From: JAHRAW01 sp965249835
GTDB taxonomy: Bacteria; Pseudomonadota; Gammaproteobacteria; Arenicellales; Poriferihabitantaceae
Direction: 5' to 3'
NCBI GenBank assembly: GCA_965249835.1
Contig: CBDFMY010000003.1
Location: 1,178,001-1,242,000 of the forward strand
DNA length: 64,000 nt
Positions 26,459 to 34,490 of the stretch are shown here, piece by piece (position 1 is the first letter of the stretch; every line of letters begins with the position of its first letter). The translations under genes and the position numbers were made by a program. The notes beneath the pieces are model-generated. The model was not told the origin of the DNA. It was given only the letters and a program-made list of their open reading frames with translations, and made no database searches.

Positions 26459-27037
26459 ATGAAAATCTTCGCGCCGTTGTATGATCGGGTGATGAAGTGG
26501 TCGCGTCATCCCCACGCCGAACGCTATCTTGCCGGTGTGAGTTTTCTTGAGTCTTCGTTCTTTCCGGTGCCCACCGCGGTGATGCTCGCGCCCATGGTCA
26601 TCGCCGACCGCCGCCGCGCCTGGCGACTGGCTTGGCTTGCCACCATCGCTTCGGTCCTCGGCGGGTTGTTCGGCTACTTCATCGGTTACTTTTTGTTCGA
26701 ATCGCTGGGCCAGCCAATCATCGATTTTTATGATGCTGGTGCAACATTTGAAACCATGCGCCAATGGTTCGGTCGCTACGGTGTGTGGCTGGTGTTGCTC
26801 GCCGGCATCACACCGATTCCCTACAAAATTTTCACCATCACCGCCGGCTTGCTCGGCTTGCCCATCGTGTTGTTTATTCTGGCATCCATTGTTGGCCGCG
26901 CTTCGCAATTTTTTCTGGTGGCGTGGTTGCTGTGGTGGGGCGGGGAAAAACTCGAACGCGCGTTGAAAAAATGGATGGAGCCGGTGGGGTGGGGGTTGGT
27001 CGCACTCGCGGTGGCGGGTTACTGGTGGTTGCGTTGA
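26459..27037 (+). CDS. YqaA-type small membrane protein (SNARE-associated family)
   Basis: From the ATG at 26459 (MKIFAPLYDRV) the product is 192 residues, with four to five membrane helices. The stretch HPHAERYLAGVSFLESSFFPVPTAVMLAPMVIA is the family core (FxESxxFPxPxxxML), as are GGLFGYFIGYFLFE and GVWLVLLAGITPIPYKIFTITAG, the GxxPiPyk motif of the DedA/VTT superfamily. Related proteins are involved in lipid scrambling or membrane homeostasis, but this branch is not characterised. It lies 7 bp after pcm and 1 bp before the nlpD-like gene, thus in one operon. An upstream in-frame start at 26390 would overlap pcm and is not preferred. Confidence 0.86.
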   Translation: MKIFAPLYDRVMKWSRHPHAERYLAGVSFLESSFFPVPTAVMLAPMVIADRRRAWRLAWLATIASVLGGLFGYFIGYFLFESLGQPIIDFYDAGATFETMRQWFGRYGVWLVLLAGITPIPYKIFTITAGLLGLPIVLFILASIVGRASQFFLVAWLLWWGGEKLERALKKWMEPVGWGLVALAVAGYWWLR

Positions 27038-27038
27038 C

Positions 27039-27821
27039 ATGATGCGCACGATCATTATCGCAACTTTTGGATTGCTTCTTGCGATGGCATTGGTCGCATG
27101 CGGCGGTGGTTCCGGGCAGACACCGGTGATTGACAAATCGCCGTATCGGGTGATTCCCGCCGAGACCAAAATATTGCCGGAGGATTCGATATACAGTCTC
27201 GCCTGGCGGTTTGGTTTGGATTATCAAGACATTGCCGAGTGGAATGGCCTCGCCGCTCCCTACAAAATTGTTTCGGGACAAAGTTTGCGTTTGCGCTCGT
27301 CTTCGGATTCATCGGGGTCGTCGCAAGCGGGCGCGGTTTCGACTGCCCTAATAAAATCGGCGACAAAATCGGCGACAAAATCGGTGACAAAATCGGTGGT
27401 CAAACCGAAGCCGGTCGAGACCACAACCGCAACGCAAGTTTCGTCACCCGCCGTTGCGTCGGGTCAATGGGGTTGGCCCGCCAAAGGAAAAGTCATCGGC
27501 AAATTCTCGCGTAGCAAAGGACAAAACGGCATCCAGATCGCCGGTGCCGCCGGTAGCGCGATCCGCGCAACTGCCGCCGGTGAAGTGGTGTATGCCGGCG
27601 AAGGTCTGCGCGGTTACGGCAAACTGGTTATCGTCAAACACTCGCCGACGTATCTGAGTGCCTACGCCCACAACCGCAATATTCTGGTGGCGGAAGGCGA
27701 CCGCATCCAATCCGGCCAGCAAATCGCGCAGATGGGTAGTAGCGGTACCGACCGCACCATGTTGCATTTTGAAATTCGCAAAGACGGCAAGCCGGTGGAC
27801 CCGCTTGGGTTTTTGCGGTGA
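27039..27821 (+). CDS. nlpD: NlpD-like murein hydrolase activator lipoprotein (LysM + degenerate M23)
   Basis: A 260-residue lipoprotein. The signal peptide ends in the lipobox ALVAC (Cys21). A LysM domain (about 36-85) contains PYRVIPAETKILPEDSIYSLAWRFGLDYQDIAEWNGLAAPYKIVSGQSLRL. A flexible linker follows, then an M23/LytM domain (about 143-260). Catalytic zinc ligands are missing: where active enzymes have HxG(x)D the sequence is GIQIAGAAGS, so it should activate an amidase rather than cut peptidoglycan. It would help daughter cell separation at the outer membrane. The linker is encoded by four tandem 12-bp repeats. Order pcm-yqaA-nlpD is conserved-like; no rpoS follows. Confidence 0.9.
   Translation: MMRTIIIATFGLLLAMALVACGGGSGQTPVIDKSPYRVIPAETKILPEDSIYSLAWRFGLDYQDIAEWNGLAAPYKIVSGQSLRLRSSSDSSGSSQAGAVSTALIKSATKSATKSVTKSVVKPKPVETTTATQVSSPAVASGQWGWPAKGKVIGKFSRSKGQNGIQIAGAAGSAIRATAAGEVVYAGEGLRGYGKLVIVKHSPTYLSAYAHNRNILVAEGDRIQSGQQIAQMGSSGTDRTMLHFEIRKDGKPVDPLGFLR
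27353..27402 (+). repeat. Four tandem 12-bp repeats in the nlpD-like linker
   Basis: The unit AAAATCGGCGAC (with GGTG variants in the last copies) is repeated four times in register with the reading frame and encodes the KSAT-KSAT-KSVT-KSVV linker between the LysM and M23 domains. The 12-bp length keeps the frame, so copy number can change the linker length without loss of the protein. Confidence 0.8.
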
Positions 27822-27933
27822 TGAATTTTTTGCCGCCATTCTCGCCGCCGGCGGGGATTCAGACGCGGCGAAGCCGCGACATTTTATGCGAGAAGGACGA
27901 GTAGACAACACAGCATAACGCGTCATAACAAAA

Positions 27934-28974
27934 ATGGCTCAAGCACAAATTATGAAAACGATCGAACAATCCCTCGCTGACTTCCCACGAGCGGCACTCA
28001 CCCACACCCCAACGCCGTTGCACAAGTTGCCGCGATTGTCGGCCGAATTTGCGCCTCGTGTTTTGTATGTCAAGCGGGATGACTGCACCGGCCTCGCCAT
28101 GGGCGGCAACAAGGCGCGGCAACTGGAATTTTATCTGGGCGAAGCCATCGCTCGGGGCTGTGACACCGTACTCAGCACCGGCGCGGTGCAATCCAACTAC
28201 ATGCGCATGCTGGCAGCCGGCGCGGCAAAACTCGGGCTTGCGTGTCACATCCAATTGGAATCGCGCGTGGACAATCACTCCGATGATTATCAACATTCCG
28301 GAAACGTGTTGCTCGACCGATTGTTCGGCGCGCAGGTGCATCGCTACCCGACCGGGGAAGACGAGCACGGCGCCGATGCGGCGTTGTGTGTGCTGGCGGA
28401 TGAACTCGCCGATGAAGGGAAAAAGCCCTACATCATACCGCTGGCGGCGGGCCATGCGCCGATCGGCGCGTTGGGGTATGTGGTGGCGGCGGCGGAATTG
28501 GTTCGACAAACCGAGCAGGACAATTTACCCATCGACTTGATTGCGGTGGGTTCGGGAAGCGGCTTGACACACGCCGGTCTGCTGACCGGATTGAAATTGA
28601 TGGCGACAACCATTCCGGTGTTGGGTGTGTGCGTGCGCCGCAAAGTTGAACTGCAACGTGCGCGCGTTTTTGCGCACTGCGAAAAACTGGCAGACATGCT
28701 CGGTCACGCCGGCGCGGTCGATGCCGATGATGTGTGGGTCGATGACTTGGCACTGGCACCCGGCTATGGCCACGCCTCAAAGCAAGTCATTGACGACATG
28801 CGCAAACTGGCGACGCACGAAGGGCTGCTGACCGACCCGGTTTATTCCGCCAAAACCTTCTCCTGCGTGCTTGACCTATTACGCAACCACGTCCTGGACC
28901 GCTTTCGCCACATCGCCATCATCCACACCGGCGGCACCCCGGGGTTGTTTGCGTATCGAAAAACTTTTTCTTGA
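27934..28974 (+). CDS. D-cysteine desulfhydrase / ACC deaminase family PLP enzyme
   Basis: A 346-residue fold-type II PLP enzyme. The PLP lysine is Lys60 in MGGNKARQLEF, after YVKRDDCTGL. Other blocks: LSTGAVQSNYMRMLAAGAAKLGL, NVLLDRLFGA, IPLAAGHAPIGALGYV and AVGSGSGLTHAGLLTGL. D-cysteine desulfhydrase (D-cysteine to pyruvate, sulfide and ammonia) and 1-aminocyclopropane-1-carboxylate deaminase share this layout, and I cannot tell them apart with certainty. ATGs at 27934 and 27952 (MKTIEQ) are both possible. Its neighbours do not set a pathway, but the window is rich in sulfur amino acid enzymes. Confidence 0.85.
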   Translation: MAQAQIMKTIEQSLADFPRAALTHTPTPLHKLPRLSAEFAPRVLYVKRDDCTGLAMGGNKARQLEFYLGEAIARGCDTVLSTGAVQSNYMRMLAAGAAKLGLACHIQLESRVDNHSDDYQHSGNVLLDRLFGAQVHRYPTGEDEHGADAALCVLADELADEGKKPYIIPLAAGHAPIGALGYVVAAAELVRQTEQDNLPIDLIAVGSGSGLTHAGLLTGLKLMATTIPVLGVCVRRKVELQRARVFAHCEKLADMLGHAGAVDADDVWVDDLALAPGYGHASKQVIDDMRKLATHEGLLTDPVYSAKTFSCVLDLLRNHVLDRFRHIAIIHTGGTPGLFAYRKTFS

Positions 28975-29084
28975 CAAGCCGCGTGAGAAAAACCAGAATT
29001 GCAAAATGGTCGGAAGGGTCTACCAAATGGATTCGCGTGGACAAAGTCCCACCCCCACCCCGGCCGTCTTTTTTGCTGAAATTC

Positions 29085-29201
29085 ATGCACATTCTATATG
29101 CCGATGAATCCGGGCATCCGCTCAACCGGCAACAAAAATACTTTGTCCTTGTCGGCGTTTCTGTTTTTGAGAAAGAGCGGCAGCACGAGCGACTGGAATA
29201 A
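29085..29201 (+). pseudogene. DUF3800 N-terminal fragment
   Basis: A 38-residue frame MHILYADESGHPLNRQQKYF followed by VLVGVSVFEKERQHERLE and a stop. The YxDESG opening and the FVLxGVxVFE stretch match the start of DUF3800 proteins, which are usually 200-300 residues and have an RNase H-like fold. The rest is missing and the next gene begins 5 bp later, so this is a remnant. Together with the AT-richer exonuclease gene it suggests a small accessory insertion between the desulfhydrase and trpD. Confidence 0.6.
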
Positions 29202-29206
29202 ATTCG

Positions 29207-29764
29207 ATGCCTACCCAGAATGAATCTATTTGTTGGAACGGTAGCGGTGACTTTGTTGCTATTGATGTGGAAACAACTGGTTTTTACCCTGGCGACGAGA
29301 TAGTTGATTTAGCGGCGGTTAGGTTTCGCTCTGGTGAAGTAGTGGATAAATTTGAAAGCCTTATTAATCCACAAATTCCTATTCCTGCTTGTGTTACAGA
29401 AATACATGGAATCACCGATTCAGATGTGGCCGATGCTCCGGCCGTGGAAGATATTTTTCCGAGTTTCCTTGAATTTATCGCTGATGATATTCTTGTCGCC
29501 CATAATGTAAATTTTGATATGAGGTTTCTTAATAAAATATCCGAAACTCTTTATGGCAATGAAATAAAAAACAAACAGGAGTGTACCTTATCGTTGGCTA
29601 GAAATTTAGTGCATGATATAAGAAATCATAAATTGACAACGCTGGCAGCCCATTTTGAGATAGAGATTTCTTCCGCGCACCGAGCGTATCCCGATGCACT
29701 TGCTGCCGGACAGATCTACCTCGTCTTGTTACAAAAACAGTTTTCCGAAAAAAATACTCGTTGA
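29207..29764 (+). CDS. DnaQ-like 3'-5' exonuclease (DEDDh)
   Basis: A 185-residue exonuclease of the proofreading (DnaQ/PolC epsilon) superfamily. The metal site is complete: Asp20 and Glu22 in AIDVETTGF, Asp104 in AHNVNFDMRFL, His158 and Asp163 in AHRAYPDALAA. HGIT (residues 67-70) is also conserved. It would remove nucleotides from DNA or RNA 3' ends in the cytosol. Base composition is clearly more AT-rich than in the genes on either side, and a DUF3800 remnant stands just before it, so recent transfer is likely. It begins with ATG after GGAATAA and is followed 16 bp later by trpD. Confidence 0.9.
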   Translation: MPTQNESICWNGSGDFVAIDVETTGFYPGDEIVDLAAVRFRSGEVVDKFESLINPQIPIPACVTEIHGITDSDVADAPAVEDIFPSFLEFIADDILVAHNVNFDMRFLNKISETLYGNEIKNKQECTLSLARNLVHDIRNHKLTTLAAHFEIEISSAHRAYPDALAAGQIYLVLLQKQFSEKNTR

Positions 29765-29780
29765 CTCGGAGACAATTATC

Positions 29781-30806
29781 ATGGATTTACCAACAGCCAA
29801 TCGTAAACTTGCCGCGGGCGAAGGGTTAACGCGTGGTGAGATGCAAGCGGTGATGCGGTTGATCATGAGCGGCGAATCTACGCCGGCGCAGGTTGGTGCA
29901 TTTTTGACGGCGTTGATGATTAAGGGCGAGAGCGTCGAAGAGATTGTCGGTGCCGCCGTCATCATGCGCGAGTTGGCCGCCGCGGTTGAAACCAGCGCGG
30001 ACAAGGTCGCTGATTCGGTGGGCACCGGCGGGGATGTGGCGAAGTTGTTTAATGTATCCACCGCCAGCGCGTTGGTCGCCGCCGCGGCCGGCGCGGTGAT
30101 GGCGAAACACGGTAACCGCGCCGCCACCGGCAATTCCGGCAGTGCCGATGTGTTGGAAGCGGCCGGCGTGAATATCGCCATCAACCCGCAACAAGTCGGT
30201 CAGTGTATCGACCAATGCGGCATCGGCTTTATGTTCGCGCCGACTCATCACGCCGCCACGCGACATGTCATTGGCCCAAGACGGGAAATCGGCATCCGCA
30301 CCATATTCAATTTATTGGGACCGTTAACCAATCCCGCCGACGCCAGGTATCAGTTGGTCGGCGTGTTTGATCAACGCTGGGTGCGACCGCTGGCGGAAGT
30401 GTTCGCCGAGTTGGGCAGCGTTCACACGCTGGTGGTTTGTTCCGACGACGGACTCGACGAAATATCCATCGCCGCCGGCACGCAAGTTGCGGAATACCGA
30501 AATGGAAAATTCAGCGAATACCGCATCGAGCCGGAGCAGTTCGGTGTCGCGATAACTTCCCTTGACCGGCTCAAAGTGGCGGATTCAAAGGAAAGTTTGA
30601 AATTGATTCGCGAAGCCTTAAGCGGGGTAAAGGGTGCCGCTTTTGATATGGTTGCGCTCAACGCCGGCGCGACTATCTACGCCGCCGACCTTGTCGACTC
30701 GCTGTCATCCGGAGTGCAGCGCGCGCGCGAAGTGCTTGACGACGGTGCCGCACTTAAAAAACTTGAGCAACTGACGGAGTTCACTTCGGCGCTTCGCGCG
30801 GAGTGA
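29781..30806 (+). CDS. trpD: Anthranilate phosphoribosyltransferase
   Basis: From the ATG at 29781 (MDLPTANRKLAAGEGLT) the protein is 341 residues, the normal TrpD size. It joins anthranilate to PRPP in tryptophan synthesis. The glycine-rich PRPP loop DSVGTGGDVAKLFNVSTASA, AKHGNRAATGNSGSADVLEAAGV, FMFAPTHHAATRHVIGPRREIGIRTIFNLLGPLTNPA and VVCSDDGLDEIS are all present. A longer reading from 29694 overlaps the exonuclease gene and adds no conserved sequence. trpE, trpG and trpC are not in view; trpB-trpA lie 9 kb away on the other strand, so the pathway genes are scattered. Confidence 0.96.
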   Translation: MDLPTANRKLAAGEGLTRGEMQAVMRLIMSGESTPAQVGAFLTALMIKGESVEEIVGAAVIMRELAAAVETSADKVADSVGTGGDVAKLFNVSTASALVAAAAGAVMAKHGNRAATGNSGSADVLEAAGVNIAINPQQVGQCIDQCGIGFMFAPTHHAATRHVIGPRREIGIRTIFNLLGPLTNPADARYQLVGVFDQRWVRPLAEVFAELGSVHTLVVCSDDGLDEISIAAGTQVAEYRNGKFSEYRIEPEQFGVAITSLDRLKVADSKESLKLIREALSGVKGAAFDMVALNAGATIYAADLVDSLSSGVQRAREVLDDGAALKKLEQLTEFTSALRAE

Positions 30807-30809
30807 CGA

Positions 30810-31718
30810 TTACCTTCGTCCGGTGCTTTGCGTTTGGATAAAGTAGACGCCGGCGAGCACCAGCGCGAGGGCGACCAGCATGCGTGCATGCAATAATTCC
30901 CCCAGAAAAATCACGCCCCATAAACTGCCGAAAACGGGAATCGCATAATTGAGTTGGGAGAAGGTCATGGCGCCGAGGTTGCGAAGCACGCGAAAATAAA
31001 TCAGCGCGGCCAGTGCGGTGGGGAATAAGCCGAGTAGCAGGAGCGCTTGTATGCCTTGGATGTCGGGCGTCATGGACAACGGATCTTCCAGTAAAAATGC
31101 CAGCGGAATGCTGGTTATCGCGCCGGCGAGGACCGCGCCGGTGGCCATCTGGAGACCTGGGAAGGCGGGTTGGGTACGCACGAATACGATGGTTACGCCA
31201 TAACAGACGGCGGCGGTGAGCACCGCCAGTTGTCCCAACACATTGGCACCGCCGACGCCGACCAGCACCGACCATCCGACCAGCGTCAGCAGTCCGCTAA
31301 AACCCAGACACAAGCCGAACACTTTGCGCATGGTGACCGGCTCGTCGGGAATAAAAAAATGCACCAGAACAAAAGTGGTAATCGGCATGATGCCCATCAT
31401 GATTGCCGCCAGTGAACTGCTGATGTGAATCTCGCCCCAACTGATGAGTGTGAATGGCATGGTGTTGCCCATGAAACCGACCACGAAATACAACAGCAAC
31501 GCGCGTCGGTTAAGTGGTAGTCGGGTTTTTTTAACGGCAAGGCATAACAGCAAAGCCACCGCCGCGATGGCCATGCGCCCGGCAGTCAGCGTGGCCGGTT
31601 CAATACTGGCGACGCCGATCTTGATAAGAAGAAAGGAAGTGCTCCAAATCAGCGATAGCGATAGCAATAGCAGGTAGTCCATATTATGATTCATACTATG
31701 TTTATTGAGTGTTTTCAT
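30810..31718 (-). CDS. EamA/DMT-family transporter
   Basis: A 302-residue inner-membrane protein with about ten hydrophobic helices in two EamA repeats. SLIWSTSFLLIKIGVASIEPATLTAGRMAIAA is the typical first-repeat opening (WS..fl..K......p......R), and the second repeat starts near LGQLAVLTAAVCYGVTIVFVR. Related proteins export amino acids or metabolites. A shorter start at 31682 (MDYLLL) is equally possible. It is convergent with trpD (3 bp apart) and divergent from the amidohydrolase gene. Confidence 0.88.
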   Translation of the reverse strand: MKTLNKHSMNHNMDYLLLLSLSLIWSTSFLLIKIGVASIEPATLTAGRMAIAAVALLLCLAVKKTRLPLNRRALLLYFVVGFMGNTMPFTLISWGEIHISSSLAAIMMGIMPITTFVLVHFFIPDEPVTMRKVFGLCLGFSGLLTLVGWSVLVGVGGANVLGQLAVLTAAVCYGVTIVFVRTQPAFPGLQMATGAVLAGAITSIPLAFLLEDPLSMTPDIQGIQALLLLGLFPTALAALIYFRVLRNLGAMTFSQLNYAIPVFGSLWGVIFLGELLHARMLVALALVLAGVYFIQTQSTGRR

Positions 31719-31770
31719 TTTTCTTTTCTTTAGAAACCTTGCGCCGCCTTATCGGCATCGACATCAAGAC

Positions 31771-32547
31771 ATGAAACCGTTAAGTGAACGAGTTTCCCGG
31801 TTGGCTGCCGATTTGTTCGATGTAATTAATCCAAACGCGGACGCGCCGCTGATGGTTTGTTGCGACCACGCCGGTAAACGTATTCCCGAATCCCTCGACA
31901 ACCTTGGATTGGAGCGGCACTTTCTGGACTTGCATATTGCCTATGATATTGGTGCCAGGCAAGTGTCTACGATGCTGGCGCATAAACTTGATGCGCCGTT
32001 GTTGTTGGCGAATTATTCGCGTCTGGTGATTGACCTCAACCGCCACCTGGATGATCCCACGCTGATACCGGAGACCAGCGACGGCGTTGTGATTCCGGGG
32101 AACGTCGGGTTATCCGGCGAGCAGCGGCAGCAGCGTATTGATGAAATGTTTTTTCCTTATCACATGCGCTACGGCAAGATGGTGGATCGCCTGTGCGGGA
32201 AGTTCGCCCGACTAATGATTGTCGCCGTGCACAGTTTCACGCCGGAGTTTCAAGGAGCCAAGCGGCCCTGGGACATCGGTTTGCTGTGGGAGCATCATCA
32301 CGACCTGGCGCAATCGCTGGCCGCCAATCTGGCTAAAAACGAGGGTCTGTGCATCGGCCACAATCAACCCTACCACGCTTGTGACCCGCTCGGTTATGCA
32401 CTGGTCGTTCATGCGCAAGCGCGTGATGTGGAGATGGCGTTGATCGAAATTCGCCAGGATTTAATCGAAGACCACGATGGGCAAGCATGGGCGGCGGACA
32501 TTTTGCACCGGGCGTTGGCGCCGTTGCTGGATTATTCGGCGGTGTAA
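31771..32547 (+). CDS. N-formylglutamate amidohydrolase-like protein
   Basis: From the ATG at 31771 (MKPLSERVSRL) the protein is 258 residues. It has the N-formylglutamate amidohydrolase family pattern: CCDHAGKRIPESLDNLGL, HIAYDIGARQVSTMLAHKL, ANYSRLVIDLNR, and AVHSFTPEF in the second half. The His in the DHAG motif and in VHSFTP probably bind a zinc ion. It would hydrolyse N-formyl amides or a related N-acyl amino acid; no hut genes are near, so histidine breakdown is not indicated. The upstream in-frame ATG at 31705 overlaps the divergent transporter gene. Confidence 0.85.
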   Translation: MKPLSERVSRLAADLFDVINPNADAPLMVCCDHAGKRIPESLDNLGLERHFLDLHIAYDIGARQVSTMLAHKLDAPLLLANYSRLVIDLNRHLDDPTLIPETSDGVVIPGNVGLSGEQRQQRIDEMFFPYHMRYGKMVDRLCGKFARLMIVAVHSFTPEFQGAKRPWDIGLLWEHHHDLAQSLAANLAKNEGLCIGHNQPYHACDPLGYALVVHAQARDVEMALIEIRQDLIEDHDGQAWAADILHRALAPLLDYSAV

Positions 32548-32551
32548 AAAA

Positions 32552-32571
32552 ATATGGTTAAATAGCCATAT
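32552..32571. promoter_or_regulatory. 20-bp inverted repeat upstream of the toxin-antitoxin pair
   Basis: ATATGG (32552-32557) and CCATAT (32566-32571) form a perfect inverted repeat around an 8-bp centre, 21 bp before the brnT-like start. Toxin-antitoxin operons are usually repressed by the antitoxin at such sites, so this is a fair operator candidate. No binding evidence can be read from sequence. Confidence 0.4.
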
Positions 32572-32591
32572 CTGTGCTATTCTCTGGATAT

Positions 32592-32876
32592 ATGCCGAGC
32601 ACAAGTTTTGAATGGGATGAAGGTAAAGACCGTGAGAATCAGAAAGTGTCATTTCATCAGGCGCAATACGCTTTCGCCGATGAGAACCGCGTAATTGCCG
32701 AGGATGGTTCCCATAGCCAACATGAAAAGCGGTATTTTTGTTTTGGCATGAACCGAGATGGCACTGGTGTCCTGACGGTGCGTTTCACATACCGACATAA
32801 CCGCATCCGCATATTGGGTGCGGGCTATTGGAGAAGGGGGAAGAAAATCTATGAGAAAGCAAATCCAGTACACTGA
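32592..32876 (+). CDS. brnT: BrnT-family toxin
   Basis: A 94-residue protein from the ATG at 32592 (MPSTSFEWDEGKDRENQ). The opening FEWDEgKdxeN, then VSFHQAQYAF, HSQHEKRYFCFG, LTVRFTYR and RIRILGAGYWRRGKKIYE follow the BrnT pattern (FEWDxxKxxxNxxKHgVsFeeA ... RIISAR.A...Er..Y). BrnT is a ribonuclease-like toxin of the RelE fold that stops translation. Its 3' end overlaps the downstream antitoxin gene by 26 bp, as is common for brnT-brnA. The usual short KHG insert after the first helix is missing, a small difference from standard family members. Confidence 0.8.
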   Translation: MPSTSFEWDEGKDRENQKVSFHQAQYAFADENRVIAEDGSHSQHEKRYFCFGMNRDGTGVLTVRFTYRHNRIRILGAGYWRRGKKIYEKANPVH

Positions 32877-33354
32877 CGAACCAATTGGCGATATCAATGT
32901 TGTCGCCGATTTTCTGCCATCGCCCAGAGAACTCAAATTCAAGGGCGAAAATACCAAGGTGACCATTTCCTTGAGTTCGGAAAGCATCGCTTACTTCAAG
33001 GCCGAGGCCAAAGCGAATCACACGCAATATCAAAAAATGATTCGGCAGTTGCTTGATGTATATGTCGCCCGTCACAAAACGCAGACCACGCCATTTGGCG
33101 TTGGCGAACCGAGCCAATCGGAGATTGCCACGCCCCGGTCAATTTCTTGTATTTACAAAGGTAAAGAAATATCGATCGATGATGCCTTGGAGATTCGTAA
33201 AAAAACCAATGGGCATTTGTCCAATGAAACCTTTAAGTGTGTTTCGTGCAAACGGCCGGTTCGCCCGCACATGTCGGGAGGGCGTGCTGCCGCCCATTTC
33301 GAGCATCGCAAAGGCAATGATTGTTGCCCTTTAAGTTATCGCCACCGGCCATAG
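32851..33354 (+). CDS. BrnA-like antitoxin with a zinc-finger-like C-terminal domain
   Basis: From the ATG at 32851 (MRKQIQYTDEPIG) the protein is 167 residues. The first 80 resemble BrnA/CopG antitoxins: a toxin-binding head, then a ribbon-helix-helix (TKVTISLSSESIAYFKAEAKANHTQYQKMIRQLLDVYV). Known BrnA proteins end here. This one continues with a linker and a further domain (about 108-165) with YKGKEISIDDALEIRK and FKCVSCKRPVRPHMSGGRAAAHFEHRKGNDCC. The CxxC...HFxH pattern resembles the small zinc domain at the start of CoiA-like proteins. It should neutralise the toxin and repress the operon; the extra domain is unexplained. Confidence 0.72.
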   Translation: MRKQIQYTDEPIGDINVVADFLPSPRELKFKGENTKVTISLSSESIAYFKAEAKANHTQYQKMIRQLLDVYVARHKTQTTPFGVGEPSQSEIATPRSISCIYKGKEISIDDALEIRKKTNGHLSNETFKCVSCKRPVRPHMSGGRAAAHFEHRKGNDCCPLSYRHRP

Positions 33355-33392
33355 ACTGATGTTTTTTGTTAATTTGATGATATAAAAACCCC

Positions 33393-34454
33393 ATGTCCGG
33401 AAACACCACTGGCCAGCAGTTCACTCTGACCACCTTCGGCGAAAGTCACGGTGTCGCTTTGGGCGGCGTTGTCGATGGCTGCCCGCCGGGGTTGGCGTTG
33501 AGTGCGGCCGATTTGCAGACCGACCTCGACCGTCGCAAGCCGGGCAAATCAAAATACACTACCCAGCGCAAGGAATCCGACCGCGTGGAAATTTTATCCG
33601 GCGTGTTTGAAGGCGAAACCACCGGCACGCCGATTGGGTTGCTGGTGCATAACGAAGACCCGCGCGCGCGGGATTACGAAAAAATCAAGGATCGTTTTCG
33701 CCCCGGGCATGCCGATTACACCTACTTTAAAAAATACGGGCGGCGTGATTATCGCGGTGGCGGACGTTCGTCGGCGCGCGAGACCACCATGCGCGTGGCG
33801 GCCGGCGGCATCGCGCGCAAATATCTGGCAGAAAAATACGACGTCTCCATTCGCGGTTGTGTTTATCAAATCGGCGACATCAACATTGAATGTAAAGACT
33901 GGAACGAAGTAGAAAACAATCCGTTCTTCGTCGGCGATCATTCCACCGTCGAACAACTCGGCGCGCTCATCGATCAACTTCGCAAGGAAGGCGACTCAAT
34001 CGGTGCCGCGGTTTATGTCGAAGCGCGCGGCGTTCCGGTAGGCTGGGGCGAGCCGGTGTTTGACCGCCTGGACGCCGACATCGCCAAGGCAATGATGAGC
34101 ATCAACGCGGCCAAGGGCGTTGAGGTCGGTGCCGGTTTTGAGGCGGTGGTGCAACGCGGTTCGCAACACCGCGATCAAATCAGCCCGCAAGGTTTTTTGA
34201 GCAACCACGCCGGCGGTGTGCTGGGCGGGATTTCCAGCGGACAAAACATAGAGGTCAAAGTCGCATTCAAGCCGACTTCCAGCATCGCCGCGCCGGGGCA
34301 GACCGTGAATCTGAACAACCAGTCGGTTGATGTGGTTACCACCGGACGACACGACCCGTGCGTTGGCATTCGCGCCGTGCCGATTGCCGAGGCGATGTTG
34401 GCGTTGGTGTTGATGGATCATGCGTTGCGCGACCGTGCGCAGAATAAACGGTGA
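33393..34454 (+). CDS. aroC: Chorismate synthase
   Basis: A 353-residue enzyme that makes chorismate from EPSP with reduced FMN, the last shared step of aromatic amino acid synthesis. Signatures: TTFGESHGVALGGVVDGCPPGL (first conserved block with His), DYRGGGRSSARETTMRVAAGGIARKYL, and DRLDADIAKAMMSINAAKGVEVGAGF. It ends with VGIRAVPIAEAMLALVLMDH, as in the family. It is followed by leuC on the same strand after a 36-bp gap. trpD, trpB and trpA in the same region use its product. Confidence 0.97.
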   Translation: MSGNTTGQQFTLTTFGESHGVALGGVVDGCPPGLALSAADLQTDLDRRKPGKSKYTTQRKESDRVEILSGVFEGETTGTPIGLLVHNEDPRARDYEKIKDRFRPGHADYTYFKKYGRRDYRGGGRSSARETTMRVAAGGIARKYLAEKYDVSIRGCVYQIGDINIECKDWNEVENNPFFVGDHSTVEQLGALIDQLRKEGDSIGAAVYVEARGVPVGWGEPVFDRLDADIAKAMMSINAAKGVEVGAGFEAVVQRGSQHRDQISPQGFLSNHAGGVLGGISSGQNIEVKVAFKPTSSIAAPGQTVNLNNQSVDVVTTGRHDPCVGIRAVPIAEAMLALVLMDHALRDRAQNKR

Positions 34455-34490
34455 TATGATTCGGCTCCAGTAAAATATTTTTTTTTCGTT

